Assembly: GCF_036884655.1 (NCBI RefSeq)
Contig: NC_088335.1
Span: 46,328,501-46,392,500, forward strand
Source: Musa acuminata AAA Group
Lineage: Eukaryota > Streptophyta > Magnoliopsida > Zingiberales > Musaceae
Length of the DNA stretch: 64,000 nt
Reading direction: 5' to 3'
Positions 36,082 through 49,207 of the stretch are shown here, piece by piece (positions within the stretch are counted from its first letter, which is position 1; the number at the start of each line of letters is the position of its first letter). A program made the position numbers and the translations under genes. A model generated the notes under the pieces. It was not told where the DNA came from, ran no database searches, and saw nothing but the letters and a program-made list of their open reading frames with translations.

Positions 36082-39000
36082 CTAATCCGAGAATGCAAGT
36101 TTACAACAATTGAACACACTCATTCTAATCTTAAGTAATCAGTTGCATGATTGGCACTGTTTATGTTTTAAATTATTTTTAACATTAGAAACACAAATAT
36201 TGCTCATGTTTCTCGGTTTTTTAGAAAGTATATTTGGTGGTCATCATTTTCTACCCCAGCTTTTACTTAATTTCCACTTATATTGGACTGAGAATCATTA
36301 ACTTCTCTTTCTATTTTGAATTTGGTGGTAACAGAAGATGATTTCTCCTTTGAGGTCTGAATAATCTATCATTTATGGACACCTAAAACTCCATCTGCTA
36401 TGAAAATCTAGAAATCAAGCATGTGGATAAGAAACTTCAAAGACATGATCAAAAGCACACTGAAGTTGAAGACAGTGGAACATCATAAAAAATGCCTTGG
36501 TTTTCTTGCATTGGTGGGGAGCTATAAAGCCAAAACATATGATGTGAATACATGAACCATGATTTCTGGATCTGAAATCTTCATGACATTTTTTTTAGAT
36601 GCTTGCTATTAAGAGCTTCATTCTAATCATATGTAGAGTGAGATTCTGCTTCTCTGTAGCTGCCTCTTTCAGAGTTATGTTGAGTGATACTTATTAGGTA
36701 TCTTTTAACAATGGCCTCAACACATAGGCTGTGGTTTCACATACTGATCTCTTCTCATTTGCTAGCATTCAGGTTGATATTGAAGAGGCAGCATCATTTG
36801 CTTGAAGAATTATTGAGCAATGTATTCAGATCCAATTTGAATAAGCAGTTCTGCAGATGTTCCTTTTTCCTGGTTTACCACATCTATCAGTTCTGAGTCC
36901 ACCTAGCATTGGTTGTTTCAACAATTAGTATCTCCTATGGGCTACAAATTAACTTCTACTTTTCAACAATTTATTTCTGTGACCACATTTCCATATTATC
37001 AAATTAATTAATGTCTACTTTTTTTGGTGAGCAATTCTCAGCTGGGCCAGAAGCTAATGAGGGCTAGAATAGGTGGTTTAAGGTTCTCTGGGAGTTTGGA
37101 GAACACTACATAGATTCTAAGAAATCAATACAGGTAGGTGTGTAATTGGCACTGAGTTAAGATCTTTGCTGAGTTGTGCTTTATCTCTCAGTTCACAAAT
37201 TGTTCTCACTGCTGCAATGATCCATCTAACTTGATCACAATTTATCTATGATGACCAGCTTGGATATCTCCATAGTCTGGACCACTTGGGCTGTGTCTCT
37301 ACTCCATCAAGTCGTCCTACACTTCATGGAAGTCTGATGTTGACGTCTTCTTGTGCTCGCCTCCAAACCTCAATCTACTCCTCGAAAAGTAGCAAATTCT
37401 TTTTCAATTCCGAGAAACTTGTACATATTTCCTAAAATCAACAAATCAGAACAAATCTCTCAAACATGTTTTTTGTATGTACTTTTAAGTTTTTCACTAT
37501 TGGTAGTGAATATAAACCGTAACAATACCATAGGACAACAAGGAGCAAACTAAAAGTGCTACCATCTCTAATAAGACTAATATCAGCTCTATAAAAGAAA
37601 AGGAAACCAACTATTTTAGAGTTTTGTCCAAAATCACAGATAATTCTTCTGGCGTCAGCATTAGATTTTTGCAGTCCACATCAGCCAATTAAAATGCATA
37701 TGCACTGGCATCACCCTCATAATAGTAGCACAAATGCATGATTTCTAAACGTACCTCCAATGTTCCAACAACAAGCTACTACAAGTAGTTCTAAGTTTGG
37801 GTGAAAAGTCTTTATTAGAATAAATCAAAGGACTACCTTGTAGAAAGAAAACAAAACAGCAAACTAGAGACCAGGGAAATAGTCCATGTAAGCTGATTCA
37901 TCTTCAAAATTCAGCTCATGTTCTTTAACAAAATTTCCTTCAGCTATCTCATTAAGATATTCTCATTATTTTGAGTTGGATCATACAACTCAAGCTCTCT
38001 TAAATCCTAAACTTGTAGTTCACACAAACATGGCAACCATGTATAAAAAAACGTACATTAATCTCATAAAAGCAAACATGAAGGGAAACATGACTAATAC
38101 CAGGAAAAAAACAGATAATTGCAAAGATAAAGCTAATTTATGCATATTATAGTTATTCTCATTCTATGAGAATTCAAACTTGAAAGAAGATTACCATGTT
38201 TATTTCAAATGCATGACATAAAGTCTGCCCTTTCTCTTTTTGCAGGTTCAACTGTTATGCCATATCTGAAAAAGTATGATTAGATAAATCTTGAGATCCG
38301 AAAGCCATAATAATTTGAAAGGAAACCAAATAAGATTTTGGCAACAGTGCCTTCTGTTAGGTTCACGAGGTGCATTCAATTGCACATGTTTTCTTTGTTG
38401 TTGTTTTTTATGTGTTTTCTTTTTGAACAAAAAGAAAAGAATTGACAAGTTCCTTCCCATCGCCTTAACAACAGCAGTCTTGTCTGGTAAGAATCCAATC
38501 ATGAGTAGAAGATTCCTAAGCTGCAAGATGGTCACTATCTGTCATCTCAAAGGAAACCTGTAAAACTTACATAAGTTCGAACTGCAAAACACAGCACTGT
38601 CTGTGGAAACAAGGTTTATCCAACCAAACGGCATTATTTGTTACTGCGACGATTTTTGGTTAGAATTCAACAAATAACATTATGGAATTAAGTGGTTCTT
38701 TTCCATATGACTGCGTCAAATTCGAATTTCTTTCCACGATAAAGATGAACCCATGCAAAAGATGCATCAATGGAGGAGCAAGTAGCATACAGAGAGCACC
38801 AAGTATTAGACATAACCATGGATCACCTTCACAAGAATATGTCGCAATCATTAAGATGGGAACAAAAAAATCTATTGTATTTCCACAAACACCTTTCGGA
38901 CAACTTAAAAGGAGAAGACCTTATACCAGAACAGAGAGCCGCGAACTCCAAGAGGCAGACCGAGAACGCCCTCAGGCGCCAGACCACATGCGTCATTGCC

Positions 39001-39710
39001 GGCGCGAGGATTAGGACATGCTTTTCGGGGAACACAATTCATGCAGCCCGGAATGACGCCCAACCAAGAGAACCAAGAGATCGACACCCAACCAACCGGC
39101 GTTTCCGGTCGACAGCGCTGGCTACCACTACAAGCATGAGATCGCCTGATGCGCGATGGGGAAGGAAGACTACGGCGGAGAGGCATTCGATCGCGGGAAA
39201 CAAGGCAGAAACGCACTCTCGTGCTCTCGGTCGATCGGTGGCCGGTTTTGTTGTCATTGCCGTAACAGTAGTTTCTTATTATTATTGTTATGATTCAAGG
39301 ATTATATATATATATATATATACCTCTAAAATTAATTATTTGCATTTTTATTCCATTAAAATTGTATTTTTAGATCCAGTATGATTATATTTTATCATCA
39401 TTTAGGACATTATTGCTTAATACCATTAGATAAATCTTATATATCTAATGGATTATATTTTATTTTAAAAGCTTAGAACAGTTTACATTATTTATTCATA
39501 TCCACTATATTGTATGTGCTTGCATTCACATTTATTGTCATATTTCATGCTTTTTATTACATAGAATTTTGAATTCTCCATGAATATATCATGAATAAAT
39601 TAGCATATATTATATAAGTATGTTCAAATCACAAAGATAATAATAAATCAACTTAACACATAATTATTGATGTGAATGAGATAAGATAAGTCTCCATCCT
39701 CATTTCATTC
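36082..39710. other. Region without a supported gene
   Basis: AT-rich up to about 38.7 kb. A GC-richer block at 38.9-39.25 kb has long open frames on both strands (38770-39384 plus; 38905-39216 minus) but no recognisable motif. It could be the 5' exon and promoter of a minus-strand transcript leading to the small candidate gene at 36.0 kb; a TA run at 39301-39321 lies upstream of it. I could not connect exons between the two. Confidence 0.4.
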
Positions 39711-41020
39711 CCTATTTAGATGGGGTGGGGGTAGGGATTGGGAATCCTCATTAATAACGAAGTATCTATATGTTTCGTATTATTCTAATTAATTTTTAAT
39801 TAAAAATAATAATATTAAATATAATTAATAATACTAAAATTTATATATAAAAAAAATTGAAATAAATTTAAAAAATATTATAACCAGAATGAGAGATTGG
39901 GGGAAGATGAAGAGGATTAGAAAAAATCATAGAGGGAGAGGTGAGAGTTGCAATGATCAACGAGGTAAGATTATGAGAGGATAATAGGGGTGACTATAAT
40001 GAGGAGCAAGGGGTACTACGACAAAGGAGAAGTCAAAAGGAAATAGACAAGAGAAGAGAGTATGTGATAAGAAAAGAAAAAAACAAAAAAGAGAAAAATA
40101 CAAAAGTCGACATCGTTTATCATTAAGGATTAAGTGCACATTAGTACGTGAGACAAAATTATTGTAATTGAATTATGAGATGTCTCGTTTCATTTAATCG
40201 AATCAAATAATTTTTAATTAAATTATAATCGATTTAATCAAGATTTATTCAATCTAATAAAGTGATAGGAACACTTTAAGATTGGATCTCCACATGTATC
40301 GTATCCACGGATATAATCGATATCATGCACATATTGATCGACAACTTCACACAAACATAAACTCAGAATCCCCATTTAGATGGGTGGGGGTAAGGATTAG
40401 GAATCCCCATTAATAGCGAAGTATCTATATGTTCTTCATATTATTCTAATTAATTTTTAATTAAAAATAATAATATTCAAATATAATTAATAATACTAAA
40501 TTTATATATAATAAAATTTAAATAAATTTAAAAAAATTATAACTAGAAGGAGAGATTGGGGGAAGATGAAGAGGATTAGGAAAAAATCATAGAGGAAGGG
40601 GCGAGAGTTGCAATGATCGATGAGGCAAGATTATGAGAGGATAATGAGGATGATTATGATAAGGAGCGAGAGATACTACGACAAAGGAGAAGTCAAAAGA
40701 AAAATAGACAAGAGAAAAAAGTATGTGATAAGAAAAGAAAAAAACAAAAAAGAGAAAAATACAAAGGTCAACATCGTCTATGATTATGGATTAAATACAC
40801 GTAGCACGTGTGACAAAATTATTGCTATTGAATTATGAGATGTCTCGTATCATTTAATTGAATCAAATAATTTTTAATTAAATTATAATCGATTTAATCA
40901 AGATTTATTCAATCTAATTGAGTGATAGGAACACTTTAAAATTGGATCTCCACATATATCGTATCCACATATATAATTGATATCATGCACATTGACAACT
41001 TCACACAAACATGAACTCAG
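39711..41020. repeat. Tandem duplication of a ~0.66-kb AT-rich unit
   Basis: Copy one is about 39711-40369 and copy two about 40370-41020. Both begin with TTTAGATGGG and a G-rich run, contain GAGATTGGGGGAAGATGAAG and TACTACGACAAAGGAGAAGT, and end at AACTCAGAA. They match closely along the full length with scattered substitutions and small indels. There is no coding capacity and no terminal repeats that I can see. Confidence 0.9.
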
Positions 41021-41252
41021 AAGAAATCATGCAACATTCTATTTTGGTTCACAAAAGGATTCCTAATTTTGCGCATTTGCCACTGAATTATTACTTCTTG
41101 CTGTGGTGCTTCCTCGGCAGTATCTAATCCCCACCACGTATTCAACAACACGGACTCTCATACAACACACACACACACACTCATAAAGACATGCTTTCCA
41201 AGATCGGAACAAATACGTACATGAAACAGGGGGTGCATCTCCGCACGTCCGC

Positions 41253-42731
41253 TCACGCAGCGGCCGGCACGCTAAAGTCTTGTCCCACGTGCGAGCCCAA
41301 CTCCATCAGCTTCGCGCCCTCGCTCTCGCTCTGCGGCGGCTGCGCCTCCACGCGCCGCGCGCGCGGAGGCGACGGCGTCGCACCTTGCTCCGGCACGCGC
41401 CATACCTTCACCGAATTATCGAGGCTGCCGCTGTACACCACGTAGCGGGGACAACCGCTGGCCCCGCCGACCTCGCCGTCTTCCTTCTCCACGACCAGGC
41501 ACTTGATCGGCCCCTCGTGGCCCGCGAGCACCGCCAGCTTGGTGTGGCCTGGGCCTCCGACAGAGCCGTCACCCTCCTCCCTCCGCCACACGCAGAGTGT
41601 CTTGTCCGCGGATCCGCTCACCACCAGTCTCCCGGTTGCCGCGAGGCACAGCACCGCCATCCGGTGCCCACGGAGCACCCCGCCGTGCGCCAGCTGCCAC
41701 TGCCCGCTCTCCCACCACCAGTAGTTAATCGTCCCGTCCGACGATCCGCAGTACACCACCCCAGCAACCTCCGCCACGGCCACAGACGTCACCGCGCTCT
41801 CCTGCTGCAGCAACCTCTGCACAAGAACGTGCTTCGTGGCACCCACTTTCCCTGCCGCCTCCCTACGCCACACCTTAACCGTGCCTTCCGCCGATCCCGT
41901 GAACAAAAATCCACCGAATCCGGTCGCCACCGCGTTGACTGCATCGTCGTGCGCCTTGATGGACTCGAGGCACTTGGAGTCCGATACCCTCCACACCTTA
42001 ACCGTCCTATCCCAAGACCCAGAGTACAGAATCCCGGCCTCCTCGTCGAGGCTGAGACAGGAAATCGCATCGAAATGCCGAAGCCACACTGTCTTGCGGT
42101 GCCGCCGCACCTGGACGTAGTTAGATGGGTTGACGGAGCTCTTCAAGAAGTCCTTGAGCTTTGGGAGCGTCCCCACGCGCTTGTGGACCACGGGGTTCTT
42201 CGCGAAAGTCTTCCAGACACGAATCTTGCCGTCCTGATGGCCAGTGAAGATCGTGTCGCCGGCGACCACAATAGCCTTCACGAGGCCGCTGCAGGACTTG
42301 AAGCCCGACAGCTCATGTTGGCCCTTCCAGACGCGGATGTTCCTGCTATCGGACCCGGTGTAGAGGAGGTCCCCGGCGGTGGCGAGGGAGTAGACATGGC
42401 CCTCCTCGCGGACGAGCGACCCAACGAGGCCGGTGGCGTCGGGGTCAGCCGCGTCGTCGGAGAGGACGGGGTGGTAGGCCCAAGGTGACTTGGCGAAGGG
42501 GGAGGCGGCCGCCGAGTTCCATGGGGACAGGTCATAAGGTGAGCCCCGGGCACTGGCCGAGTTGCAGTCGGAGTCGTAGCCGAGGCTGGCGGAGGAGGAG
42601 CCCAGGCCGCGGCCACTGCTTCTGCCACGGGGTAGCTCGTCCTCAGATTGGAACGTGGTATCGGTCTGGAGAAGGTCGAACAGGTTGGCGGTGCGCGGTC
42701 GGCTTGCCGTGCCATCCTCTCTGTCCGTCAT
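41253..42731 (-). CDS. Seven-bladed WD40-repeat protein, JINGUBANG-like
   Basis: Single exon, 492 residues. The ATG at 42731 (MTDREDGTASRPRTANLFDL) is chosen because the upstream extension has no ATG and runs into the promoter. A Ser-rich N-terminus is followed by seven WD repeats ending in forms such as SRNIRVWK, DGKIRVWK, DRTVKVWR, EGTVKVWR, DGTINYWW, DKTLCVWR and DNSVKVWR, enough for one beta-propeller. The spacing, with a long basic linker after the second repeat (RVGTLPKLKDFL, VQVRRHRKTVWLRH), fits the plant group named after JINGUBANG, reported as a brake on pollen germination. WD40 propellers are protein-interaction scaffolds, so no enzymatic role is expected. The coding region is strongly GC-rich. 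The assignment to this subgroup is from memory. Confidence 0.9.
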   Translation of the reverse strand: MTDREDGTASRPRTANLFDLLQTDTTFQSEDELPRGRSSGRGLGSSSASLGYDSDCNSASARGSPYDLSPWNSAAASPFAKSPWAYHPVLSDDAADPDATGLVGSLVREEGHVYSLATAGDLLYTGSDSRNIRVWKGQHELSGFKSCSGLVKAIVVAGDTIFTGHQDGKIRVWKTFAKNPVVHKRVGTLPKLKDFLKSSVNPSNYVQVRRHRKTVWLRHFDAISCLSLDEEAGILYSGSWDRTVKVWRVSDSKCLESIKAHDDAVNAVATGFGGFLFTGSAEGTVKVWRREAAGKVGATKHVLVQRLLQQESAVTSVAVAEVAGVVYCGSSDGTINYWWWESGQWQLAHGGVLRGHRMAVLCLAATGRLVVSGSADKTLCVWRREEGDGSVGGPGHTKLAVLAGHEGPIKCLVVEKEDGEVGGASGCPRYVVYSGSLDNSVKVWRVPEQGATPSPPRARRVEAQPPQSESEGAKLMELGSHVGQDFSVPAAA

Positions 42732-42809
42732 AATTGAAACTTGAAAGTGTGTGCGAGAGACTACGGTGGAGGCTTTGCTGCGATCGAAACCCAAAGGCCG
42801 CCGATGGTG

Positions 42810-42850
42810 TATAAATAGGGGTAGGAAAAGAACCAAGCGACGCCACGTGG
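42810..42850 (-). promoter_or_regulatory. TATA element and G-box upstream of the WD40 gene
   Basis: TATAAATA on plus (TATTTATA on minus) lies at 42810-42817, about 80 bp before the start codon. A perfect CCACGTGG palindrome lies at 42843-42850, a further 25-30 bp upstream. The spacing fits a core promoter with a proximal G-box. Confidence 0.55.
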
Positions 42851-45426
42851 ATAAACGTGACTCCAAGATGTACGGAACGTTTCGTTCGGTAAACTGCGGG
42901 AGCGGAACCGCTTGTTAAAGGGGGAAACACGCGGACCCATGTCTCGCCCGAGGCACGAAACACAATTTTGGCTTCACGAGGACGCTGGGCCCTCACTTTC
43001 GGTGAGAAGGTCCTCCGTGGACCCTGCGTTTTTAGCTTTTACTTCGAAGGACGACACGTTCGGCTTCTATTGGTCGGACCAAACGTTAGATTAAAGCCGT
43101 AATTTGATGCTTTGGTGACGCGTGTTTACTTTAGCCCACCGCTCAATCAATTTGGATTAAAAGAACAAAAAAGAAAAAGAAAAAGAAAAAGGGTAGAAAA
43201 GTGGCGCGGAGAGTAATTTGCTGGCACGGTTTAACTTGTACAAGCCTTCGAACACGAATTCACAATGCAAACAACACAGATCTTTAACAATCGTTAGGTA
43301 GATGTGCATCATATGGAGTGCAGTGTAAGAATGCTTAATGACAAAAGAGATCCTTTCCATCTCGAAAAAGATGGTGTATACAATCTAAATTAGGATTTTG
43401 TTGGTTTTTAGAGATGAGTGTTAAATGATCTCATGATTGAAAGGTAATAAAAATATTAAGCAATAAGTTTGTTTGAGAAAATGAGTCAATTATACATGAT
43501 CCAAATATGTGAGTGTTAGAATGTTCGAAATGACTTGGAGGTGATATCTATACCAAAAAGTCTATATTAGGAAAAAAATTTCAACTCTATCTCTTTAACG
43601 CTCAGATTAATGATTGAAGTCTATAAATTTTTTTCAAGAAATGTTTACTATCAGTTTAACCGAAGGTATATAAACACATGTTTATCATCTCTGTTTAATC
43701 GTTAGTTTGTGGATGATATGTTGTGATCATCTTGAGTTTGGTGCGTTGTAACTAAAATAACTCGGTCCAAAATTTACTAGTGAAGATCCTATCACGATCA
43801 CTTATAATGGACATTGACATCCCATGTAGTTTAACAATATTTTCTATAAAAATTTACGTAATACAAGTAGTAGTGTAGGGATTTCTCATAGCACAAAAAT
43901 GAGCATATTTCATAAGTCAATCAACTACAATGTGACAAAAATGAGCATAAAGGTATAGAACAGGATGATTTTGATGCAAGTGGAGTCAGGTATAAGCACA
44001 ATGCGACATTTGTAGCGTAGATCCTTCGAATCCCAAGTGTAGTAGACTATTGCACTTGGATCCTCCAATTTTTTTATGATGTTGTTGATATCTAGGTCTT
44101 TCTTCCATCCTTCCCTAATATCCTCAAGGAAACCGGTGGTAGGAAGGAAGATGGTTAAAAATTTAGTTTAACGGACAAAAAGAGAAACAACCCTAGACAA
44201 TCTATCTTAGACATTTATCTATAAGAATAAATAGATGAAAGGCGATTTGAATTTTTTTTAATATATTAGATGATGATTTACGATTAGTATATTTCCTATC
44301 AAAGCTAATTCGACTAAAAACATATGATGATGTTTGAAAGATATGAGATCGGAAAGGTGCATCCTATTTGACTATTTCAACATCTTGACATGAAATATTT
44401 ATAAAAAAATAAGCTTATCTTAACTACTTTTACTATGACACGACAAGAGATAACAAGAAAAAATCACTCAAAATACTGTCCATTTTAATTAATTTGAAGA
44501 TGACATTGATTTTGTTATATAACGGTTGTTATATAAAACATACCTTCCGATTGCACTTCTTTTCGCAGAATCATCTAACTGTTATTATTATTATTATTAT
44601 TATTATTATGTTATCTCATGTTTTTCTCTATATGTAATATAATTAAATTACATCTTAAAAAAATAATTATATCATAAAAGAAATTTGGTGATAATCATTA
44701 CATTTTCAAGATAAAAAATGGCACAAAATAGTTTGACTAGTAAAAAAATTATCATTTCATCATAAAATTCTAAGATTAATACTCGTCTTCATCTCTCGTG
44801 CTCATCTTTCTTCTTCGATTATCTATCCTCTTTTTTCTTATCATCAAGTCTTACATATCATAATTATTTTTCTCATAATATTTTTTTTTAATTTTTATAT
44901 AAATAATAAATGATGAAAGTGAGATTCCATCTCATAATAAAAAATCAAAATATTTTACTTTCATCTTTTCGTCATTCATCCAACAGGTTAATTTTTTTCT
45001 TTTGTTTTTTTGGAAACTTGCAGCTATCCAACTCACTTAAGTTACATCAATGTACTTATCGACCACATTTGAATAATCCATTAGATCCGAAAATAGGTAA
45101 AATAACATTCTCGAACATTCTACTAATTGCTATTCCAAATCGTGAACCTGAGACCATAATTATTCCCAAAGATATCAATCATAACTTAATGGACACCACA
45201 GAAACAATGAGTGAACACAGCGCCATGATCGCGATTCAACAGTGGCCGTCTAATGCCCAGCCAGACTGCTGCCTATGACTCGTAACGTGCACCTCTTTTC
45301 TAGGTTTTGACGTCCCGAAAGCCACCACCGTCGTCGTCATCTACAGCCGGCGGATTCCACAGCGCCAGTGACCCGCCACGTAACAGTAGCATATAACGGG
45401 GCGCGTTCGATTATTACAACCACACC
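42851..45426. other. Intergenic region
   Basis: Promoter-proximal GC-rich DNA to about 43.1 kb, then AT-rich sequence without a supported gene. It includes a (TTA)n run at 44581-44611. GC content rises again from about 45.24 kb, leading into the small orphan frame. Confidence 0.5.
44581..44611. repeat. (TTA)n microsatellite
   Basis: Run of about ten TTA/ATT trinucleotides. Confidence 0.9.
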
Positions 45427-45720
45427 TCACCGCTGCGAGCTATTTGCTTTCCACGGCCACGTATCACTTTGGTAGGCAGAGACAACGATGCATGCCCCAA
45501 TTGCAGCCGATAGCTTCGTGATCGGAGGCAGTGTCATTGCAATCGCCCAGATGCGTCTGATCGAATTGAGGTACGCGACAGGGACGCCGTGCTTACCTGC
45601 TACCTTTCGATAGAAAAGAGTCCGAGATATGCGCATCCACTGTTCGATAATTTGCCCCTCTGTGTCGCGCAGCATTTGTCGCTTGTCCTTGTTGTGGATG
45701 TCAAAGTCTGATGGTGCCAT
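45427..45720 (-). CDS. Small protein of unknown family, 97 residues
   Basis: I do not recognise it. The frame starts at ATG 45720 (MAPSDFDIHNKDKRQM) and ends at 45427. It sits in a GC-rich patch (about 45.24-45.86 kb) inside AT-rich DNA, as other genes here do. The first half is polar and charged with alternating basic and acidic residues (RDTEGQIIEQWMRISRTLF). The second half has a moderately hydrophobic stretch (IWAIAMTLPPITKLSAAIGA, then CIVVSAY), possibly one membrane segment. A TATATATA run on minus lies about 190 bp upstream (about 45907-45914). It may be a lineage-specific gene, an exon of a larger gene, or a relic. Confidence 0.45.
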   Translation of the reverse strand: MAPSDFDIHNKDKRQMLRDTEGQIIEQWMRISRTLFYRKVAGKHGVPVAYLNSIRRIWAIAMTLPPITKLSAAIGACIVVSAYQSDTWPWKANSSQR

Positions 45721-48700
45721 TGTCACCTTCGCAACGGGATAAGACCATCATCTTTGTGCGCAGTAGCCGAGGAGGGAGCTTTTGGGAGCCAGCTTACCCA
45801 CATTTCGGTACACGGTTAGCTTCTACTTCGTCGACCCTATAGTCCTCTTGTTGCAAACAGGCACCATATCAACAACCGCCACTTTGAGTGGCGACCCCTC
45901 TCAGCTGTATATATAACTCACTATTATCTTTTCTTCTGTCCACCTGAAACATACTTTCATATTTTAGTGCCCTCAAAAACTTACTGTGCTCTTCTTATCA
46001 TTATTAGACTGGGATTAGGGAAACAGTTTCATTATTGTTTCACTTTTTGGAAGATATATATCATGCCAATGGCATTTTTAATATTGCAGCAATGAATGTG
46101 ACAAAGATTTTCTTATGTTACTTTGTGATGATGATACTATTTGGCAGCTTATATAGCCTTCTAAGATCACCTTTTTCCACTCTACTTGCGTCTTTGACTA
46201 ATGTGTTCCTCACAAGACCCAGAAAGATTAAGCTAAAGGATCAAAAGTAGTTGTTTGATTATAAACCTACATGCAATATTTTGATGTTGATTCTTGTAGA
46301 GTGTGCAACCTGGCCTGTTTCCATGACTCAATGGTTAAGGTTTAATATAGTTTCTTGCAGAGTGCATGCACTTTGGAAAGGAAACAGTACTCAAAATGGA
46401 TATGATGTTATCCAGATGACAGCAGTGCTTCTATGTCTCTGTGCATCCTGCAGCAGTACAGTTTCTTAGCATCATTAGATTCAGATGATGAAACTAATGT
46501 GCGAAGACTATAGTTATTTATACTGCTACGTTGCCTGGTTTAGTATTTTCTTATACAGTGCATGTTTGAGAGGAAACAGAACTCTTGAATGGAAGCAGTA
46601 TCATGTACATATATGCATATCTTGTGGAAACATAGTTTAGTTATACTTCTAAGTGAGTGACATCAGTGCTATTATGTGTGTGTGTGCGCTTCTGAAACGT
46701 GGCATGCTGGTTTAGATAAATGCTTATACTCTTCATCTATGATAATGACAGTAGTACTAGTTTATGCAGGCAATCTATGGTAAGCAATCTGTGTTACTCT
46801 TTTTGCACTATACAATAGTAGAAAACCTTGCTTTTGAGATATTTGAATCTTAGTTGTCAAGTCATATCATGCCACCTTCCTAAATTATTTCTCAGTGTAC
46901 TTTAAGTGCCAAGGATGAGATCATTCAACCAAATGAAGTGGAAGGGCTTGCTAGGTTAGGGGGTATCGTCAGGTTCAAGTAAATTAATCTTGTCATGCCT
47001 TTGATATGTGTGACTTGGCAAAATATCTTGTACACAAATTGTTAAACTAACCACACCAGATCTTATCATATCAATCAAAGGAAATCAGTGTGTATAATAT
47101 TAGTAGCTGACTGGAATCAATTTACAATCTGGAACTTTAGTGGAAGAATTGCATGTGCTTCAAGGTGTCTGATGTCAGTGTATATTAAATATAGGTACTA
47201 TAGACTTTTATGCAGGTGGTGTGTTATTGCAGCAAGATACGTGACAATGATTTCTGAATATGTACATATCCTGATGATGATTCATTTAGTTTTCTAAATG
47301 TCTCATCCACTCGATTGTGATCCTTCATGAGACTAAATTAAATAGCAAGATTAATTATAGATTATCCTTTTGTAGTTAGCTATTTTAGCATCTTGCTCGT
47401 TATGTTTTCAAAAATTATTAGGATCTCTATATTTATGAAATTAAAATATTTAATATTATTTCTTTTTATGTTATTGACTTTGTTGACGAATATACTGTAG
47501 GGTTTATTACTAAGTACTTGTTGATTCTGTCTTATTTCAATTTATCATTGAACACGTATGATATTTTTACTAATTTATAATTAACCCAATTATTGATACA
47601 TCAACTTGGCTAAGGTTTGATGCATTGTTCCTTATGTAGTGCATGTTTGAGAGGAACAGTCCTCTTAAACGGGAACAGTTCCTGTATGATATTGAAACTA
47701 TGTTTAATTATACTTCCAAGATGATGTGTCTATTCTTCCTGCTTAAGCGCCGCATTTTGTTTCAGATAAGTACTTAATTATTGTTCTCTGACATAGTTGG
47801 ACGTACTTTGGATCACAACCTTTTGCTTAAAATATTGTTCTATGATAGCATTGCATGCATTCTAGAACGTTGTCTTTTCCACCACCTTCATAGGATTGAA
47901 TGGACTTTGGAACACTAATTAGATCATCAGATCAATGAAATGGAAATTGGCTTTTTGTCTTAGCCCTTTGTTTCTTCCAACAATCAATTTGTCTCTTTGA
48001 TTGGTCTATCAAGTAGACGAAGCTGTTAATCTTCACAAACTACAGTTAGTCGCTAATCGTAGCTTCACTGAAAGATTAGAGATGATAATGGATATGATAT
48101 CTGTCATTTCATCAAACGATCGAACTCAAACTCAAAACTCTATTCCATAAAGATAAGATGATCTTAAAAAGCTTGATAATGTTGTATAACTGATTAATTA
48201 TATATTATCCCTTGTAATTAACTATCATTAGTATTCAATTTTTATTCTTTCAAAAGTTACTGAAACATATGAATTTATGAGGTTAAAAAGATATGGAATT
48301 ATAATTTTTATGGATATGGTATCTTAATGTTTAATTTCCATGGAGTTATGAGGTCAAAAAAACATATGGATTTGCATCGATAATTTTTTTTCGTTATTTA
48401 CAATATCATTTTAAGAATTTATAATATTTATAAGATATCCCTTTACAAATAAATATAAATACTCTTAATTCATCATTTAATTCCAACCCTCTTTCACTTC
48501 ATTTCATCATCACCATTTTTCTTTCCTTTCTTTTCTTTAATTCTTATTTTAATTCTTCGTTTTAATCATTGAAGATGGTTAGAAAGGACATTGTTAGAGT
48601 TCCGACATTGTCGCTAGGATTATTGACCAATGAATGAAATGAGTTTTATAAAGTAAGGGTAATTGAGGGATTGCATTTAATATAATTATATTTTATTATT

Positions 48701-49207
48701 TTTTAGATGATTATATAAAGTAAATGGTTTCCAATAGCAAAAATGATATTTTCAAAGGTAATTTTAAAAAAAACTAGAGATATCTTATGTTTTGATATTT
48801 TATATATTCGTTTAATTTTTTGAAAAATTAATGTTAATGTTGGTTAGAAGTTATCTTGGAGTATCTTATTATTTGAAGGGATGTATTTTCTGTATTAAAA
48901 TCTGTAATAATAAATATTTTATTTTCAAAATCTGTATATAATAATACTAATAATAATAATAATCCAAAAAAAATTTCAAGCCCGCTAAAATTATGGGCCC
49001 TAAAAAGCTTCAATTTAATTTCCGGTCTGAATACAACTCCAAAGGTTTAGTGTTACTCTTAACAGAGTACGGCCCATTAAGAAGCTGTTCGTCTTCTCTC
49101 TCCTCTTGATCTCTCAAATCGCCGTTGAAACGAGCAACTCAAAGGAGGCCATCACATCGGTGACGCAGCGGCGAGCAAGGGACATAGGAAGGAGAGGAGA
49201 GAGGGCG
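45721..49207. other. Intergenic region
   Basis: AT-rich with only short frames. Loosely similar pieces containing GTGCATGTTTGAGAGGA-like sequence recur near 46360, 46560 and 47640. AT-rich stretches at 47355 and 48190 resemble the dispersed family seen at 12.9 and 29.6 kb. The last ~130 bp is the TMEM147 5' UTR and core promoter. Confidence 0.5.

Noticed and set aside
38770..39384. 204-codon plus-strand frame
   Set aside because: Begins in AT-rich sequence, crosses the GC-rich block and ends in a TA repeat translated as Tyr/Ile; composition changes abruptly along it.
41280..42488. Plus-strand 402-codon frame opposite the WD40 gene
   Set aside because: Arises from third-position GC bias; the real WD repeats are on minus.
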